This document shows, piece by piece, positions 1 to 12,041 of a stretch of 64,000 bases of DNA (the first letter of the stretch is position 1; the number at the start of each line of letters is the position of its first letter). Source of the stretch: Anastrepha obliqua (lineage: Eukaryota > Arthropoda > Insecta > Diptera > Tephritidae); assembly GCF_027943255.1 (NCBI RefSeq), contig NC_072896.1, positions 118,699,879-118,763,878 on the forward strand, written 5' to 3'. The notes under the pieces are model-generated. The model made no database searches and had not been told where the DNA came from. It worked only from the letters and a program-made list of their open reading frames with translations. A program made the translations under genes and the position numbers.

Positions 1-130
1 GAAAAATTCTGGGAATTCAGTTTAGTAGCCCAATAAATTTAGTTATAATATTTTGCCAAGTTAAAGTGGCTCGAAATTTGCATTGATTTTTGATAATTTT
101 TTTTTGTGACATTGTTAGGCATTTTCCATA
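1..130 (+). repeat. Dispersed AT-rich repeat, copy A
   Basis: This stretch resembles four others in the window (4235-4435, 14700-14905, 17515-17645, 63120-63246). Shared landmarks are a phrase meaning 'gaaatttgcattgatttttg', then a T-run followed by a short GC-richer segment. The left side is cut by the window edge. No protein is evident and the class of element is unknown. Confidence 0.5.
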
Positions 131-354
131 AAACGAATGTTAGACACTTTTTTTATATGAAGAAAATGTGCTGAGAGGAATGAGGAATTGTTAAAAATTT
201 GACATTATTAAACCAAAATGGAATAGGTTTTGTTAATTTTTTTTAATAATATAGTAATTTTTGATGAGAATTGTTTTGAATATCCCAAAATTTTGTGCAT
301 GAATTGAAACTTGGTTACTTGATTTTTGCTGTGGTATAACATATAGTTTTATTA

Positions 355-1700
355 GCAAACAAAAAAACAATAAAAATTTAAAATAAAAAAGAAACAAAAA
401 AAAAGATAAAAAAATATAAAATAAAAAGATGTATTAAATACAAAAAAATTTAATTAAATAACAAAATTAAATTGAAAATAAACAATAAAAAAATTTAATT
501 AAAACATAAGACAGTAAAATAAAAATAAATTTAAAAAATAAAAAAATAAATAAAAAAATATAAAAATAAATTTAAAAATAAAAAAATTAAAAAACAAAAA
601 AATACATAAATTAAAAAATATAACAGTAAAATAAAAATAAAACAAATTGAAAGTAAAATAAGAAATTTAGTTAAATTAAAAGTAAAAAATTTAATTAAAT
701 TGAAAGTAAAAAAATACACAAATTCCAAATTAGAAAAAAACTCATTTAAAAATACAATTTTTAGTTAAGAATAAAAATAAATAAATTAAAAAATAAATAA
801 ATTAAAAAAATAAATTAATTAAAAATTAAATTAATAAAAAACAATTATTTAAAAAAAATTAATGAAAAGTAAAAAAAAATTAAAAATAAAACATTTAAAA
901 ATAAAAGTGTTGAATTAAAAATAAAAAAATTAAATACGAAATAAAAAAATTAAGTAAAAAAAAATTAAATTAAAAATAAATATTTATTTAAAAAACGTGA
1001 AATAATAATACAACTATTTTTACACGAAATAAGGAGCGCTGGCTGCTAACCAGGACCTTCGGCAAAAAATAAATAAAAAGACTAAATTTAAAAAAAATCG
1101 CGTTGCTATTATTGTGAACACAGGTGTACATGTTCTACTTGTGAAGAGCCTGGATGATTGGTAAAAAACTACAAAAATAAAAATAAAAAAATTTAAATTA
1201 AATGTTTGTCCATTGTTTGAAATTTAAAGGTACTTTGTTTTCCTTATGGCAAGAAAAAAAATATATATATAAAATAGAAAAAAATTAAAAATTTATATAA
1301 AAATAAAAAATAGAAAAAAAATTATATAATATAAAATAAAAAAGTAAAATTAAAAATAAAAATAAACGAAAATTAAATTAAAAATAAAGATTCAAAATGA
1401 AAAATTAAAAAGAAAAAAATTAAAAGAAAAAATTTAAATTACAAAAAAATATAGTAAAATTTAAAAACTATATACAAAAAATAAAAAAAAAAATATATAA
1501 AAAGGAAATACAAAAAAATAAAAAACATATATATAAAAAAATAAATATAAAAAAAAATTAACAAAAAAAATTTATTTAAAAAGTAAAAGTAAAAATTAAA
1601 AATAAAAATTAAGAAAATTTAATTTAAAAAGTAAAAATAAATATTAGAAAAACTTAAATAAAAAATACAAAATATTAACATATAAATATTTATTTACTTA
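355..1700. repeat. A-rich low-complexity block
   Basis: The + strand is almost only A and T, made of short A-runs separated by T, TT or TTT. Open frames here are composition artefacts rich in Phe, Leu and Ile on the minus strand. The block is interrupted by a GC-richer island at 983-1162 that recurs at 1702-1880. It directly follows copy A of the dispersed AT-rich repeat, as a similar block follows copy B. Confidence 0.8.
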
Positions 1701-1880
1701 TTTATAAAACGAGAAATATTAATTCCATTATTTTTACACGAAATAAGGAGCACTGGCTGGCAGCCAGTCTAGTCTAAACCTTGCCATAAATCGCGTTGCT
1801 ATAATACAATATTTTTAACACAGTATACCTGTACCTTACTTAACTTGCAAAGAAAGCTTGAATGATTTTCTCATCGTTTT
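983..1880 (+). repeat. Direct repeat pair (983-1162 and 1702-1880)
   Basis: Two GC-richer islands about 720 bases apart share a common order of words: an ACGAGAAAT/ACGTGAAAT start, 'tatttttacacgaaataagg', 'gctggctg', 'aatcgcgttgctat', then 'aacaca' and a 'gtgtacatgtt' or 'tatacctgtacc' variant, ending in 'gatgatt' or 'gaatgatt'. The islands and the A-rich DNA between them look like a diverged tandem duplication. No coding potential is visible. Confidence 0.65.
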
Positions 1881-2084
1881 TTTTCCTGGTCTTATCATTA
1901 ATTTGCTACAACCACAAAAATAAATGAGCTCATCGACTTATCCAAAACATTCCTGACATGAAAATTAATGGAAGCAGGCAGGCAACGACGCGGACCTCTA
2001 TGGTCGAAATTTGCTAAACTTCTGCTCTAATTTGAGGGTAGCTAATTTTTATCAAAAGCTTTTTCATCGACGAACGTTTAACAT

Positions 2085-2190
2085 CACCTGCCGAGTGGCG
2101 ATTGCTACTAGAAAAAGCCATTTTGAACATTTCCCCAATGTGCTTCGAACCCATACCAAACCAAACGCGCTAGTCTACGGCAGCCGCTGA
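2085..2190 (-). repeat. Diverged tRNA-derived SINE fragment
   Basis: Read on the minus strand, the segment ends on the + side with a form of the GCGGC..CCGTAG head, and carries 'gggttcgaag' in the box B position. The adjoining 'cctgccgagtggcgattgct' matches the body that follows the head in the better copies at 21757-22000 and 34928-35254. Divergence is high, so this is an old copy. Confidence 0.45.
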
Positions 2191-2228
2191 AATAGCAAGC
2201 GCAATTAAGCAACTAAAATGCGCTGGGT

Positions 2229-2237
2229 ATATAAAGT
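2229..2237 (+). promoter_or_regulatory. Candidate TATA box
   Basis: TATATAAAG stands in a locally GC-richer context, a good match to the arthropod TATA consensus. There is no strong initiator about 30 bases downstream and no open frame that fits. It could be a chance match in AT-rich DNA. Confidence 0.2.
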
Positions 2238-2399
2238 TCGGTTCCGCCCGAGCTCAAGCACTCCTAGAGAGCCTTTTTTTGTTGCTTTTTGTTTCTACAC
2301 AAAAATGAGTTAATTTTATTGCTAGACTTTATGGCTGTAAACGGGGTAAACTAAAGTCTCGGTTGAAGTGTGGTGAGTGAGCTTCACAGCCAGTCTTCA

Positions 2400-2446
2400 T
2401 ACCCCAGCACCACCACACCACCACACCACCGCACCACTGCACCAAA
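2400..2446. repeat. CACCA microsatellite
   Basis: Short units of CACCA/CACCG repeat imperfectly. It is a simple sequence tract with no coding assignment. Confidence 0.7.
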
Positions 2447-2449
2447 CTA

Positions 2450-4230
2450 CTTCATTACTTAAGCACATTTCAACGCTTTGCTAATTTTTCTTGTACCGTT
2501 ACGCCCTTTCAATTATAGGTTTTCAAAAGACATGGACTGAAAAAATGCGATATTTCATTTAAGCATTTTTTTTTGCTTCATAGTTTGGCACTTTATGCAA
2601 AGCAGGCGGTCATCAGCCGTTAATTGCAGTTAAATGTTTCGCCAGGTCGGCGCAGCTCAGGGTCATATTAAAAAATTGTGTGCAAAAAAAACCAAAAAAC
2701 ATGAAAAACAAAACAAAAAAAAACTGAGGGTTGGTATGTGCGATATACAAATTACTAAAACCAGCCAACCAAGTCGCTTTCTTTAAACTCAATGTCTTAA
2801 GTTTAATAATGGGAAGTATTTAAGAAAGACAGCTTAAACCTTTGCAGGGGTTGCAAGCAAGTGCCCTCACCCTGGAAGATTGATAAAATAATAAATAAAA
2901 AATTTTGAAAAATGTGAAAAGAGTGACAAAGCGTGCTTGAAGAGGGAAACGACAGCCATGAAAAAAAAATTATATATTTTAAGTCAGAGAGGGGGAAATA
3001 AGAAAGAAAAAGACATTATTACACAGTCAAATATTGTTCATATTCAATTATTCATGAAACGACGAAAATTTCCTATACTTGTGTGCCAGTCAGCCAGTCA
3101 TTGGCACAAGGGCGATAGCGCCCCGGTAAGGAGAGATCCCTCCTCCTGCAGCACAACAATTAGTTGCTTGGAGCGTGGTTTTGTGCAAGAAAAATGGCCG
3201 ATTGAGGTCGTTTTTTGTTGTTTGCTGTTTGCTTTTTGTTGTGCATGCTCTAACGACCTACTACTCCACCAGCGACTCGTTTATTACTCACACATTTTAA
3301 TGAAAACAGTAAATGGACGGGGTATTAACAGAGCAACAAAATATACTCGTATATATTATATTACAAACTTCATTCTCAAATACACTTAACACAAAATTGT
3401 ATTATTGTGTACACAATCGATTATGTACCTACATAATAATTTATTTTTATTTTATTGTATTTATTTCATTTTGCAGTCGAAACCGCTTATTTCGTATTGA
3501 TTTTGTGCGTAGCTATCAGCAGCGCCTAATAAACAACAAAGCCCAAACCCTCAATCAAAAATTCTCCCTGAATTCCTGCCGCAGCAGTTGTTTGATTTTA
3601 TATAATAACCGGTAAATTTTCTATTATTCTCTTCCATTTTTTGACATTGAAATATTACATATACAAAATCCTTCTATTGCTTCACAAACTAAATACCCTA
3701 AAAATTTGCTTTTGTCACTTCAAATGAGTAGTGATTTGTTTTGAGCGCAAATATGCGATAAGCTTGAAAAAACCATAGAATTGTGCCGAGCGAGCCTTCG
3801 ACCTTCATGCTACATAAATAACACCGCTTGGTTGGCGGCAAATGCTTGAAAAGGTGTGTAAAATTATAAATAACTGTTTAAAGACGATTAGGTAAGTAAA
3901 CAAAATAAAATACTTCAAACATTAAAATACTTCACATAATATTTTTTATCACTCATTCAAATGTATGTCGTATTGATAAGATAAGTCGATAGATGAGTAC
4001 TTCGAAGTGTCGATTAATATCCATATATTAGATTAGATAAAAAAATATTATAATTGCTTTAAAATGGAATGTGAAGAATTTCTTTGATATTGGAGTGATA
4101 TTTGTATATACTGACAGCGTGAAAAGAAAGTGTCCCACATATCGATAAGTTTTGACTATTTATTTACAATATTTATTTTGTAATTTAAATTTTATATAAA
4201 TATAGTTCATACTGAAACAAGACCCATATA
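2450..4230. other. No gene recognised
   Basis: Open frames of up to 150 codons on the + strand near 2937-3615 contain no domain, no membrane pattern and no recognisable composition, and they overlap one another. I see only short A-runs and T-runs with scattered unique DNA. If the minus-strand gene at 30-31 kb extends to the left, this is intron or downstream intergenic DNA. Confidence 0.5.
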
Positions 4231-4234
4231 AAGC

Positions 4235-4435
4235 AAAATCTCGATCTTTGTATAAAATTTGTAAAAATTCGGCAAATTTTTATCAAAGTTTCAAACTTTT
4301 TACTCAGAAACTTTAGAAAACTTTCAGGTCATTGAATTTTCATATAATAAAGTGCAAGTTTCAAGTGGTTCGAAAATAACGTTGATTTTTGATCATTTTT
4401 TTTGCTGACGGTGTTGACATTTTTTCTCTTGTATA
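4235..4435 (+). repeat. Dispersed AT-rich repeat, copy B
   Basis: This is one of the longer copies. In order it shows 'ctttgtataaaatttgtaaa', 'attcggcaaatttttatcaa', 'caaactttttactcagaa', 'ttgaattttcatataataaa', 'gtgcaagtttcaagtggttc' and 'gttgatttttgatcat', ending with 'gctgacggtgttgac'. The same order recurs at 14700 and 17515, and in part at 1 and 63120. It has no open frame of note. Confidence 0.6.
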
Positions 4436-5360
4436 AATATTTTTTTTTTTTCAATTTTTGTTAATTCTTTTTTTGTAATTCCTGTTTGTTCACTTTTTTT
4501 ACTTTCAGTTTTCTATTAATTTTTTATTTTCTTTACTTCCATTTTTATTTTATTTTTTTTATTTTAATTTTTTTTTTCGTTTTTGGTTTAATGACATATA
4601 TTTGAATTTTATTTTGTTTACAACTCATTAATAATTATCTTTATTTTTTATTTTTTTATTATTTTGTATTATTTTTACATTTTTTTATTATTATTATTTT
4701 TTTAATTACAAATATTTGAATTTTATGTTAATTATAAATTTTTTCTGTTATATTAAAATTTTTTTGACTTTTAGTTCATTTAGCATTTTTTTAATCATTT
4801 TGCTTGGTTTTTTATTTAATTTTTTTCAAATTTTTTTTGTAATTAAAATTTTTTTTTACTTTTATCTATTCCAGTTTTCTGAATTTTTTTTTTCACTTTC
4901 ATTTTTACATTTTTATTTTTCTTTTTTTAATTTTTAGTAATTTTTATTTTTTTTTTATTTTATTTTTTTTTTATTTAATGACAAATACTTGAATTTTATT
5001 TTAATTACTACGCATTAATTATTATGATATATATTTCATTCTTATTTTTATCTTTACTTTTTAAATTTTTTTTTATTATTTTTTATTTTTTAATTACAAA
5101 TATTTGAATTGTATGTCAATTATTAGTTTTTTCTCCCATATTAAAATTTTTTTGACTTCGTAAATTCTTTTTATTTTTTTACTCTTTTTTTATTTTTTAC
5201 TTTCATTTTTGTTTTTTATTTATATTTTTTAATTTTTTTTTTACTTTCATTTTTGTATTTTTTATTTTATTTTATTATTTTTTTTTTTTATTTTAATTAC
5301 AAATATTTGTATTTTATTTCAATTATTAATTATTAGAATACATATTTGATTTTTTTTTAA
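4436..5360. repeat. T-rich low-complexity block with 387-base tandem duplication
   Basis: The + strand is mostly T with A spacers. Within it, two less simple words recur at a fixed offset. A 'aatgaca.atatttgaatttt' segment occurs near 4590 and 4977. An 'attacaaatatttgaatt' segment, followed later by 'atattaaaatttttttgact', occurs near 4703 and 5090. Both offsets are 387 bases, so the block contains a tandem duplication, with a partial third unit near 5290. Confidence 0.65.
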
Positions 5361-6010
5361 TTCTTTTCTTCTGCAACATTTTGGGCTTTTAAGGACGCGA
5401 CCTTCCATTTTATTCTACAAAACTTCATAAAATCTATAAATAACTAATACACAAATATATATATATAAATATTTTTGAATGGCTTCATTACTTTTCTAGC
5501 TATGCAGTAACATTAAAAACAGCATAATATTAAAAATGGGACAAGGCAAGCCATAGCGGGCAAAAAGAAATAATTATCCAACTATTAACGAGGTACAAAA
5601 TCATAAAATAAAATTGCATAAACAGCTACTTAAATATGAATACTGTGAACAAAATATGCACAAGAAAATACAAAAACGTAAATAGCAACTAAAAAATAAT
5701 AATAATCATAAAATCAGCTACAATACGAGCAAAATTTTTATGTCACGTGCTTGCTGCATTTCGAGCAATAATAAAAACTGCTGAAGATCTTTATCGGTTT
5801 CGCAAAACTGACAAATATGAAGAATAGGAAAATATATGAAGATTATGAAATAACGAATTAGGAAAATCGTAAATATAAAGAAGTTGGAAAATTACAAAAA
5901 CAAAAATTACCAAACCAAAAGTTAAAAAACAGAAATTAAAAAAATAAAAAAAAAAATAAAAAAAAAAAAATTAAAAAAAAAATTAAAAAAAAAGAGGTTG
6001 TCTGTAAAGT
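5361..6010. other. No gene recognised
   Basis: AT-rich DNA that ends in a pure A-run region at 5935-5995. No open frame, RNA gene or repeat match was found. Confidence 0.5.
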
Positions 6011-6011
6011 C

Positions 6012-6665
6012 GGGTTAGTGACGATAGTTTAACGTGACAACGTCATAAGAAAATACTGATGGAATGGTTGCATTTTTCAAAAGAAAACTTTAATTTTATT
6101 TGTTTGATAGATATTTTGTATGGATATAGAGAAGGAGGTAAATGGAATCGCAATGGAATAGGCCAAGTTACATTTACACAAACGTTAAAAATGACGAAAC
6201 ATTTATCAATTTCATGAAAGATATGTTCAATTTCGATTGTGCATCAAACGTTAATAAGTCAACAACACTAAGAGGCAACATCATCGATTTGCCTTTTTCA
6301 AGACACATTACACTCGAAACACTCCCTTGCATTTCCTACTTTTCCTATCATCGTCCTATTCTCAACAGAGAAATGGTTCATTACCATGCACATAGGAAGA
6401 AGGCATATGCAAATACAAATATGTGAATTTATATACAAATGCGCATATACTATACATACATATATATGCTCACTCAAGTAGGAGAGAGCCAGATGTCGAA
6501 CATTGCCGAACCAATTGTGCCTCTTTGACGTTCGTTCCGCGCTCTCGCTTGCAGTTCAAGCAAGGTAACGACGCATGAGCAAGATAACGACGATTGAGCA
6601 AGATAGCGACACATTTTTTCGTGCGTGCAGCCGGCTAAATCGGATTATAAGACGTTATCACATCA
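6012..6665. mobile_element. Possible element with inverted ends and an endonuclease fragment
   Basis: Near the left limit is 'gtgacaacgtcataa' (about 6037-6051). Near the right limit, the minus strand reads 'gtgataacgtcttataa' (about 6643-6660). This is a 15-17 base inverted pair with a few differences that could mark element ends. The interval holds the endonuclease-like fragment at 6142-6429. GC content rises at 6480-6640, where a 'caagataacgacg' type word occurs about three times. Target duplications were not identified, so the exact limits are uncertain. Confidence 0.4.
6142..6429 (+). pseudogene. Endonuclease-like C-terminal fragment of a transposon
   Basis: A 94-codon frame contains a segment at residues 21-75 that reads like the end of an endonuclease/exonuclease/phosphatase domain attached to mobile-element proteins. 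It has 'STTLRGNIIDLPFSRHI' followed by 'CISYFSYHRPIL'. The final His-Arg-Pro-Ile takes the place of the D-H-x-P/A motif that closes this fold, here with Tyr before His. Similar ends occur in non-LTR retrotransposons and in Helentron-type rolling-circle elements. No reverse transcriptase or helicase is adjacent. The N-terminal part of the domain is missing and the last 18 residues are probably unrelated. The family call is from memory of the pattern, so it is tentative. Confidence 0.45.
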
Positions 6666-6789
6666 AAAAATTAAAAAAAAATATAAAAAAAGAAATTAAA
6701 GAAAAACAAATTTGGAAAAAATAAATCCATTAAATAAACAATATTGATGTTATTTCAGTTAAGAAGCTGTTCATACGCTATTGGCGGCG

Positions 6790-6940
6790 TTTTCCTCCTC
6801 TTTCGCAAAACCTCAAAGAAAGAAATCCAATTGCATGGCGGGCAACTCCCAACGGCGCATCTCTCGATAATGAGATTTTCGAATGATTTCAGCAACACTT
6901 TCAGCATTTCGATGGTGCATTTCCACAATTTCTATGTGAC
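6790..6940 (-). pseudogene. Possible transposase N-terminal fragment
   Basis: The minus strand can be read for about 47 codons with a pattern like the first helix-turn-helix of a Tc1/mariner-type transposase: 'IEIVEMHHRNAESVAEIIRK' followed by an Arg/Trp-rich stretch. It stops at a TGA after 'QLDFFL' and shows no continuation. Only the general look supports this reading. It could be a chance frame. Confidence 0.25.
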
Positions 6941-7179
6941 GATGTAATTCTCTATAAACCTCCATGTTTGCTCATGACAGCTGTCACAAAACGATGCAAA
7001 ATTGTGCTGAATTTGTTCCTAATGAAAACCTTTTCGTGGAGCAAAAGTGGAAACCCGTTTTAGCAAGTTGCACGTACGTAAATGCCCAACATTTGCAAAG
7101 CCAAGAAAGGGTGGCGAAAATACTTAAAGTCGCAGAGCTTACAGTAAATTGCGCAATTTAAGTGGAGTGCCGCGTCAAA

Positions 7180-8790
7180 TAAGGGGGTTGCGAAAAATGC
7201 ACCTTCATAACTCAAGCGACTATTCATGTCTTGCTATTTTTGCATTAATGCAAAGTATTTTTTGTTGAAAATCGCGAAAATCAGCACCAATATACGGGTA
7301 GTCAGCGACGCAACTACCCGGATAAGAGTGCCACCCGAGCGCTAGCGCACACTTTCCTCACTGCAGACTGTTACTTTCCACATGCAACACTGTGGCATAT
7401 GGTGTGCAATAAGTACATGAATACCAATATATTTGTAGCATACCGCCTGCCACGAAAGTAGATCGTTTGTTGCTGTGTTAATTCTATTGCTGCGCACAGT
7501 TTTCAACTTGAGCCGCTGTCAGCCAACTGCCGGTAACCGGCACAAAATGAAAAATCGTGAAATCACATCAGTAATTAAAGGGGGCGAAAAAAGTAAAGAA
7601 AAACATGCGGGGAGTTGAGTAGAGGCTTAAGTTTGGTGGCGCTGGAAACACACACCGAGCCGACACATCTGCGACAGGCAAATGAGTAAAATAAATGTGC
7701 AGTATGATGGAAGAGGCAAATGAAAAGAATAATAAGTACATAAATGGCAGTAAGATTTTAATCGCTTCACGTGCCACCACAATCATGCCACTGCAACTGA
7801 CTCAGCCGTGTTGTTGGCGTGGCGTTCTATAATTCGCTCGCTCGGCCTGCCTGCCGCCAGTCATGCCGAGGGTTGCTTCGCACTGAGCTTAAGTTCGTTA
7901 AGTTCACACTTCTTCCTAATGCATTTTAGGCATTTCAGGCCAAAGTGAAAAATTCAAGCAGCATTGGAAAATCACAGGGGTAGTAGAAAATGAGCGCTGG
8001 TAACTTTCGGCGCGCTCCAATCACGCATATTGCATTTTATTGAGTTATTGGAGGAGGGTGAAAATCGTATAACGAACGGCGCACGTAATTATTTTCTAAA
8101 GATTTTATCGGAATTGATATGATTAAAGGCATGCAGCCGCAGCAGGCTGACATGATCCATTTAATGAACTATCAATCAATTAATCAACCCTGCAGCAAAC
8201 GGCAAGCAACAAGCGCCTGCAGCGATCAATATCGCGTACGCAGTGGTTGCTCAAGTTACAGGACAGATCGAAAATTGTTTTTTATTGTATTAATCTAAAT
8301 GAAGTGTGAAAATGCAATTTTTTTTTTTTTTGTTTTGCTTTTTTATAAGCCTCTTTAGCGTAAAGTGATTTGTTGCGGCTAATGGCCGCATATTTTAGTT
8401 ACTCCAACTCTGCCGACTTCTCAGTGCATTTTCAGTGCCCAGCTCTCGTTTTTTTTCAACTATCATCGTTGCCCATCTGTTGGGTTCGCTGATAACTCAA
8501 ACTGCACCCATAGATGCACACCTATAATGAGTGGCATACGCCATTAATGAATTTGCATTTTAATCGTATTTGCCTTAAACCTTTTTTAGATGATTTTTTA
8601 CAGCTACTGAATTTGTCATCAACAAAGCTTTCATTCGTTGTTAATATAACTTCCAAACAAACAACCAAAGCCACAGCGCTCGAATTTGATGGGGTGTCCT
8701 TACCGGGCATTGCCCGTTAGGTATCCAAGCTGGACTTGCTTCAAGTCGTTACTGCAACTTCTTCACAACTGTCCTGCTCTTTCGTCAGGC
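7180..8790. other. Unique-looking DNA, no gene recognised
   Basis: This interval is closer to balanced base composition than its surroundings. I found no long open frame with domain content, no tRNA fold and no match to the repeats elsewhere in the window. It may hold non-coding regulatory sequence, but nothing in it can be named. Confidence 0.4.
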
Positions 8791-8799
8791 TAAGATTCA

Positions 8800-9595
8800 T
8801 TTGTTCTTCTTTTTCCAAACTGGATAAAGAAGCAAAGCGTATGGGTCTGATGGTGAACGAGGACAAAACGAAGCACTTCCTGCCATCAAACAAACAGTCG
8901 GCGCACTCGCGTGTCGACACCCACGACAGTTATGATTTCGATGTTGAAAGAGACTTCGTTTACTTAAGAACCAGCATTAACACCAATAACAATGTCAGCC
9001 TTGAAATCCAACGTGGAATCTCTCTTGCCAACAAGTGCTACTTTGACAAATGCTAAGTGGGCAACTGAGTAGTAAAATCTTCTCTCGACGAACAAAACAT
9101 ACACGATACAACGCTCTCATCATGCCCGTCTTAAGGTATGGCGCAGAAGCGTGGACGATGACAATATCCGTTGAATCGTCGCTTGGAGTGTTTGAGAACA
9201 AGATTCTGCGTAAGATATTTGGACCATTGCACGTTGGCAACAGCGAATATCGCAAGCGATGGAACGATGAGCTGTATGAGCTTTATGGTGACAGACACAT
9301 AGCTCAGCGAATAAAGATCCAGCGGCTACATTGGCTGGGTCATGTCGTCCGAATGGATACAAACGCTCCGGCTCTGAAGATATTCGATGCGGTACCAGCT
9401 GGTGGTAGCAGAGGAAGAGGAAAGCCTGCACTGCGTTGGAAAGATCAGGTGGAGAAGGACTTGGCTCCACTTGGTGTATCCAACTGGAGCCGGTTAGCAC
9501 GAGAAAGAAATGACTGGCGCGCTTTGTTAAACTCGGCCAAAATCGCATAAGCGGTTATCGCGCCAATTAAGAAGAAGATTAATTTTTGTGTTTTT
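8800..9595 (+). mobile_element. RTE-like non-LTR retrotransposon, 5'-truncated 3' end
   Basis: Only the last part of the reverse transcriptase open frame and a short 3' region remain. Loss of the 5' side is the usual outcome of target-primed reverse transcription. After the stop at 9548-9550 comes a short 3' region ending with 'aattaagaagaag' and then a T-rich tract. A second, shorter and internally deleted piece of the same family lies at 47645-47744. RTE assignment rests on the C-terminal protein pattern. No target-site duplication was found. Confidence 0.75.
8811..9550 (+). pseudogene. RTE-like reverse transcriptase C-terminal part, frameshifted
   Basis: The first frame (to 9055) carries 'LMVNEDKTKHF', then 'DFVYLRTSINTNNNVSLEI', then a run ending in 'SLANKCYF'. 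These are the thumb-side motifs that follow the YADD box in RTE-type enzymes. The reading shifts frame near 9050-9060 and continues as 'LSSKIFSRRTKHTRYNALI', 'MPVLRYGAEAWTM', 'LRKIFGP', 'RLHWLGHVVRMD', 'RGRGKPALRWKDQVEKDL' and 'NWSRLARERNDWRALL' to a natural stop. The YADD catalytic box, the palm and the endonuclease are absent, so the product cannot be active. The conserved Arg-Leu-x-Trp-Leu-Gly-His block is well preserved, which suggests moderate age. Confidence 0.8.
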
Positions 9596-9599
9596 TTTT

Positions 9600-11320
9600 T
9601 GTGAAATTTGTTAAATTTTTGTGAATTTTGTACAAAGTTTGGAGCTTTGGCCATGGGTGTATGTGTGCACTTATTGCAAGTACTACCCAAGCTATATTAT
9701 TACTTTCTTTTTTTTTTTGTTTTTCTTTTTTGTACCACATTTTCGTTGGTTTACGGTGCAGTGAATGTTTAAGCGCTGCTTAGATTTACAACAGCAAAAA
9801 CCAAAACTACTGAAATGCGCACAATGCGACAGAGTTGACGAATAGATCGACGAGGCGATAATGTCGAAATTAGGTACACTAGAAACCAGCAAGCTAACGG
9901 TTAACTTGAAGAAGCAGAAAAGTAGTGTTACCGGAATACAAAAACCAAAGTCAAAAGAAAAGCAGTGTGAAATAGGCGAGAAAACTTGAAACGAAATGGT
10001 CGCACTTGGAGATAAATTTTATATTTAACGATAAGGAAGTGGAATACCAGGTAGAAAACAAGCGGAAGAGAGCATGCAACAAGGAACTAATGATAAGCAT
10101 TCCTAGCGCTGTTAAGCGAGCTTAGTCATGTTCCCCGCTCGCTGGATGAAACGGCAAGAAACGCTGTTAATACCTGACACTAATGCAAATATGCACGCAT
10201 TCGAATGATTTGCATTCGAGAAATGGGAGAGAAAATTCTGCCAAATCATGCCCTTAAAGTATTCGCCTTCCGCACATTTTCTCACGCACACTTGGCAACT
10301 TGAAAATCATCTCAATTTGTTCACCCTTCACATACGTAGTCTGTGTGTGTGTGTACAAAAATCGCTCACTTTTGTGTAGGGAAAACATATTTGGAACGTG
10401 ACTGCAACCACCTACCATTGGATTGCATAAATATTGTCAAATACATATCAAGCACTCACACGCATAAAGCAATAACAACTGCCACATCATGAAGAGCACA
10501 CAACCAACATGGCTAACAACACAACAACAAAAGGGAGAATGACACACAAAAAAGAACTAATTCAAAATATTTTTGTATAAATTCACATCCAACCCCCAAC
10601 AAAAAAAAACGAAAACTATTTGCTTGGATAGGGCTAGAAAAATATTGGGCAGAATTAAAAGTAGAAAAAAAATTTAATTGATGAATCATGAATGGCGGGT
10701 GACAAGCACAGTGTGCCCACAAAAAGTCACACTTAGGCCGCCTAGACAACCTACAAACATACATATTTACATACTATGCACATAAAAACAAGCAAACATA
10801 CATACATACAAATGTATGTTCTTAGGCATAGAACAACAAAAGGTACAAACAACAAATAAACAGAAGAGAAAACGACGACGGAAAAGACATTTGAAACTGC
10901 AGACAAATTTTATGGGAACTAATTCATAGCTTCGTACCCGTTCACGTCTCTCACATACATACATATACTCCTTTTGTGCAGGCATGCATCGGTATGTTTG
11001 CCTATCAATTTGAATGTAGAATGCTTATTTCTTCAACACGTCAAATTAGTAGAAGAATTTATCATTTAAATAATTTTATTTAACAGCTCCACAACTGGCC
11101 ATGAGAATGAACGAATAAACAGTGAGTGAAGGCGGTGGCAGCGGCAACAGGAGCACAAAAGAGGTGGAAAAAAAGTGAAAAAATGGTTGAAGCATTTTTC
11201 AATTTTATATACCGTTCATTAAGGGGAAATGGTATCACTTTGAGATTTATTGTAAGTGTGGTTTAGGTTCTGGCGGCTTTTCTAGACATGTAGAGGGTGC
11301 AATAAAAATAGAGAGGAAAA
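9600..11320. other. No gene recognised; ACAT-type simple repeats
   Basis: Several frames of 60-85 codons occur on the minus strand but have no domain signature. Short ACAT tracts occur around 10760-10815 and 10955-10970, and a GT run at 10340. Nothing matches the mobile elements in the rest of the window. Confidence 0.45.
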
Positions 11321-11324
11321 CCCT

Positions 11325-11765
11325 AAAAAAATTTAAAATACAAACAAATTTAAAAATATAAAAAATTAAAAACTTAAAAAAGAATTAAATAAAAATTATT
11401 TAATTTTTAAAATACTAAAAAAAATTAATAAAAAAAATAAAAAACAAAAAAATATATTACAATAAATTAAAAAATAAATAAAAACAAATAAAAAAATTAA
11501 TAAACAAATAAAAAAAATTTTAAAAATAATTTAAAAAATTAAAAAAAAAAATAAAAAAAAAATTTAAAAAAATAAAAAAAAATAAAAAAAAATTAAAAAA
11601 AAAAATAAAAAAGTTAAAAACAAAAAACAACTTAAAAAAATTTAAGAAATTAAAACAAAAATCAAATATAAAATTAACAAATAAAAATTGAAAAATAATT
11701 AAAAAAAAATTAAATGAAATAAAAAATTAAAAAAAAATGAAATAAAAAATAAAAAAAAACATATA
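11325..11765. repeat. A-rich low-complexity block
   Basis: The + strand is a near-continuous mix of A-runs, TAAA and ATTAAA, ending in a short ATGT repeat. It has the same type of composition as 355-1700. Confidence 0.8.
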
Positions 11766-12041
11766 TGTATGTATATAGATCGGAAACCGCTACAATTCAG
11801 AGTCTATTGAAGAAAAGAAAATGAAGGAGTGTTGATGAAGTGAAGTCTCTGGAAAACAAGGTTACTGAGAAGGAGATATTGAGATAATTCGACCACATCA
11901 TCAGTAATGTTTAGCCTCATCGCATGAATGCGTAACCGTTAAAGTAGCAAATTAGCTAGAATTGCGGCTTGGTAAGCTTGGCCATTTCGTCCATTCGATC
12001 ATCTACGATTCACATCTCGCTATTAGGAGCATGAATCATTA

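Noticed and set aside
531..728. Hydrophobic minus-strand frame like a membrane peptide
   Set aside because: It lies in a pure A/T block. The Phe/Leu/Ile content follows from TTT and TTA codons, and similar frames occur in all such blocks.
2937..3615. Two overlapping + strand frames of 150 and 100 codons
   Set aside because: They have no domain, no splice context and no sign of codon bias, and they overlap in different frames.
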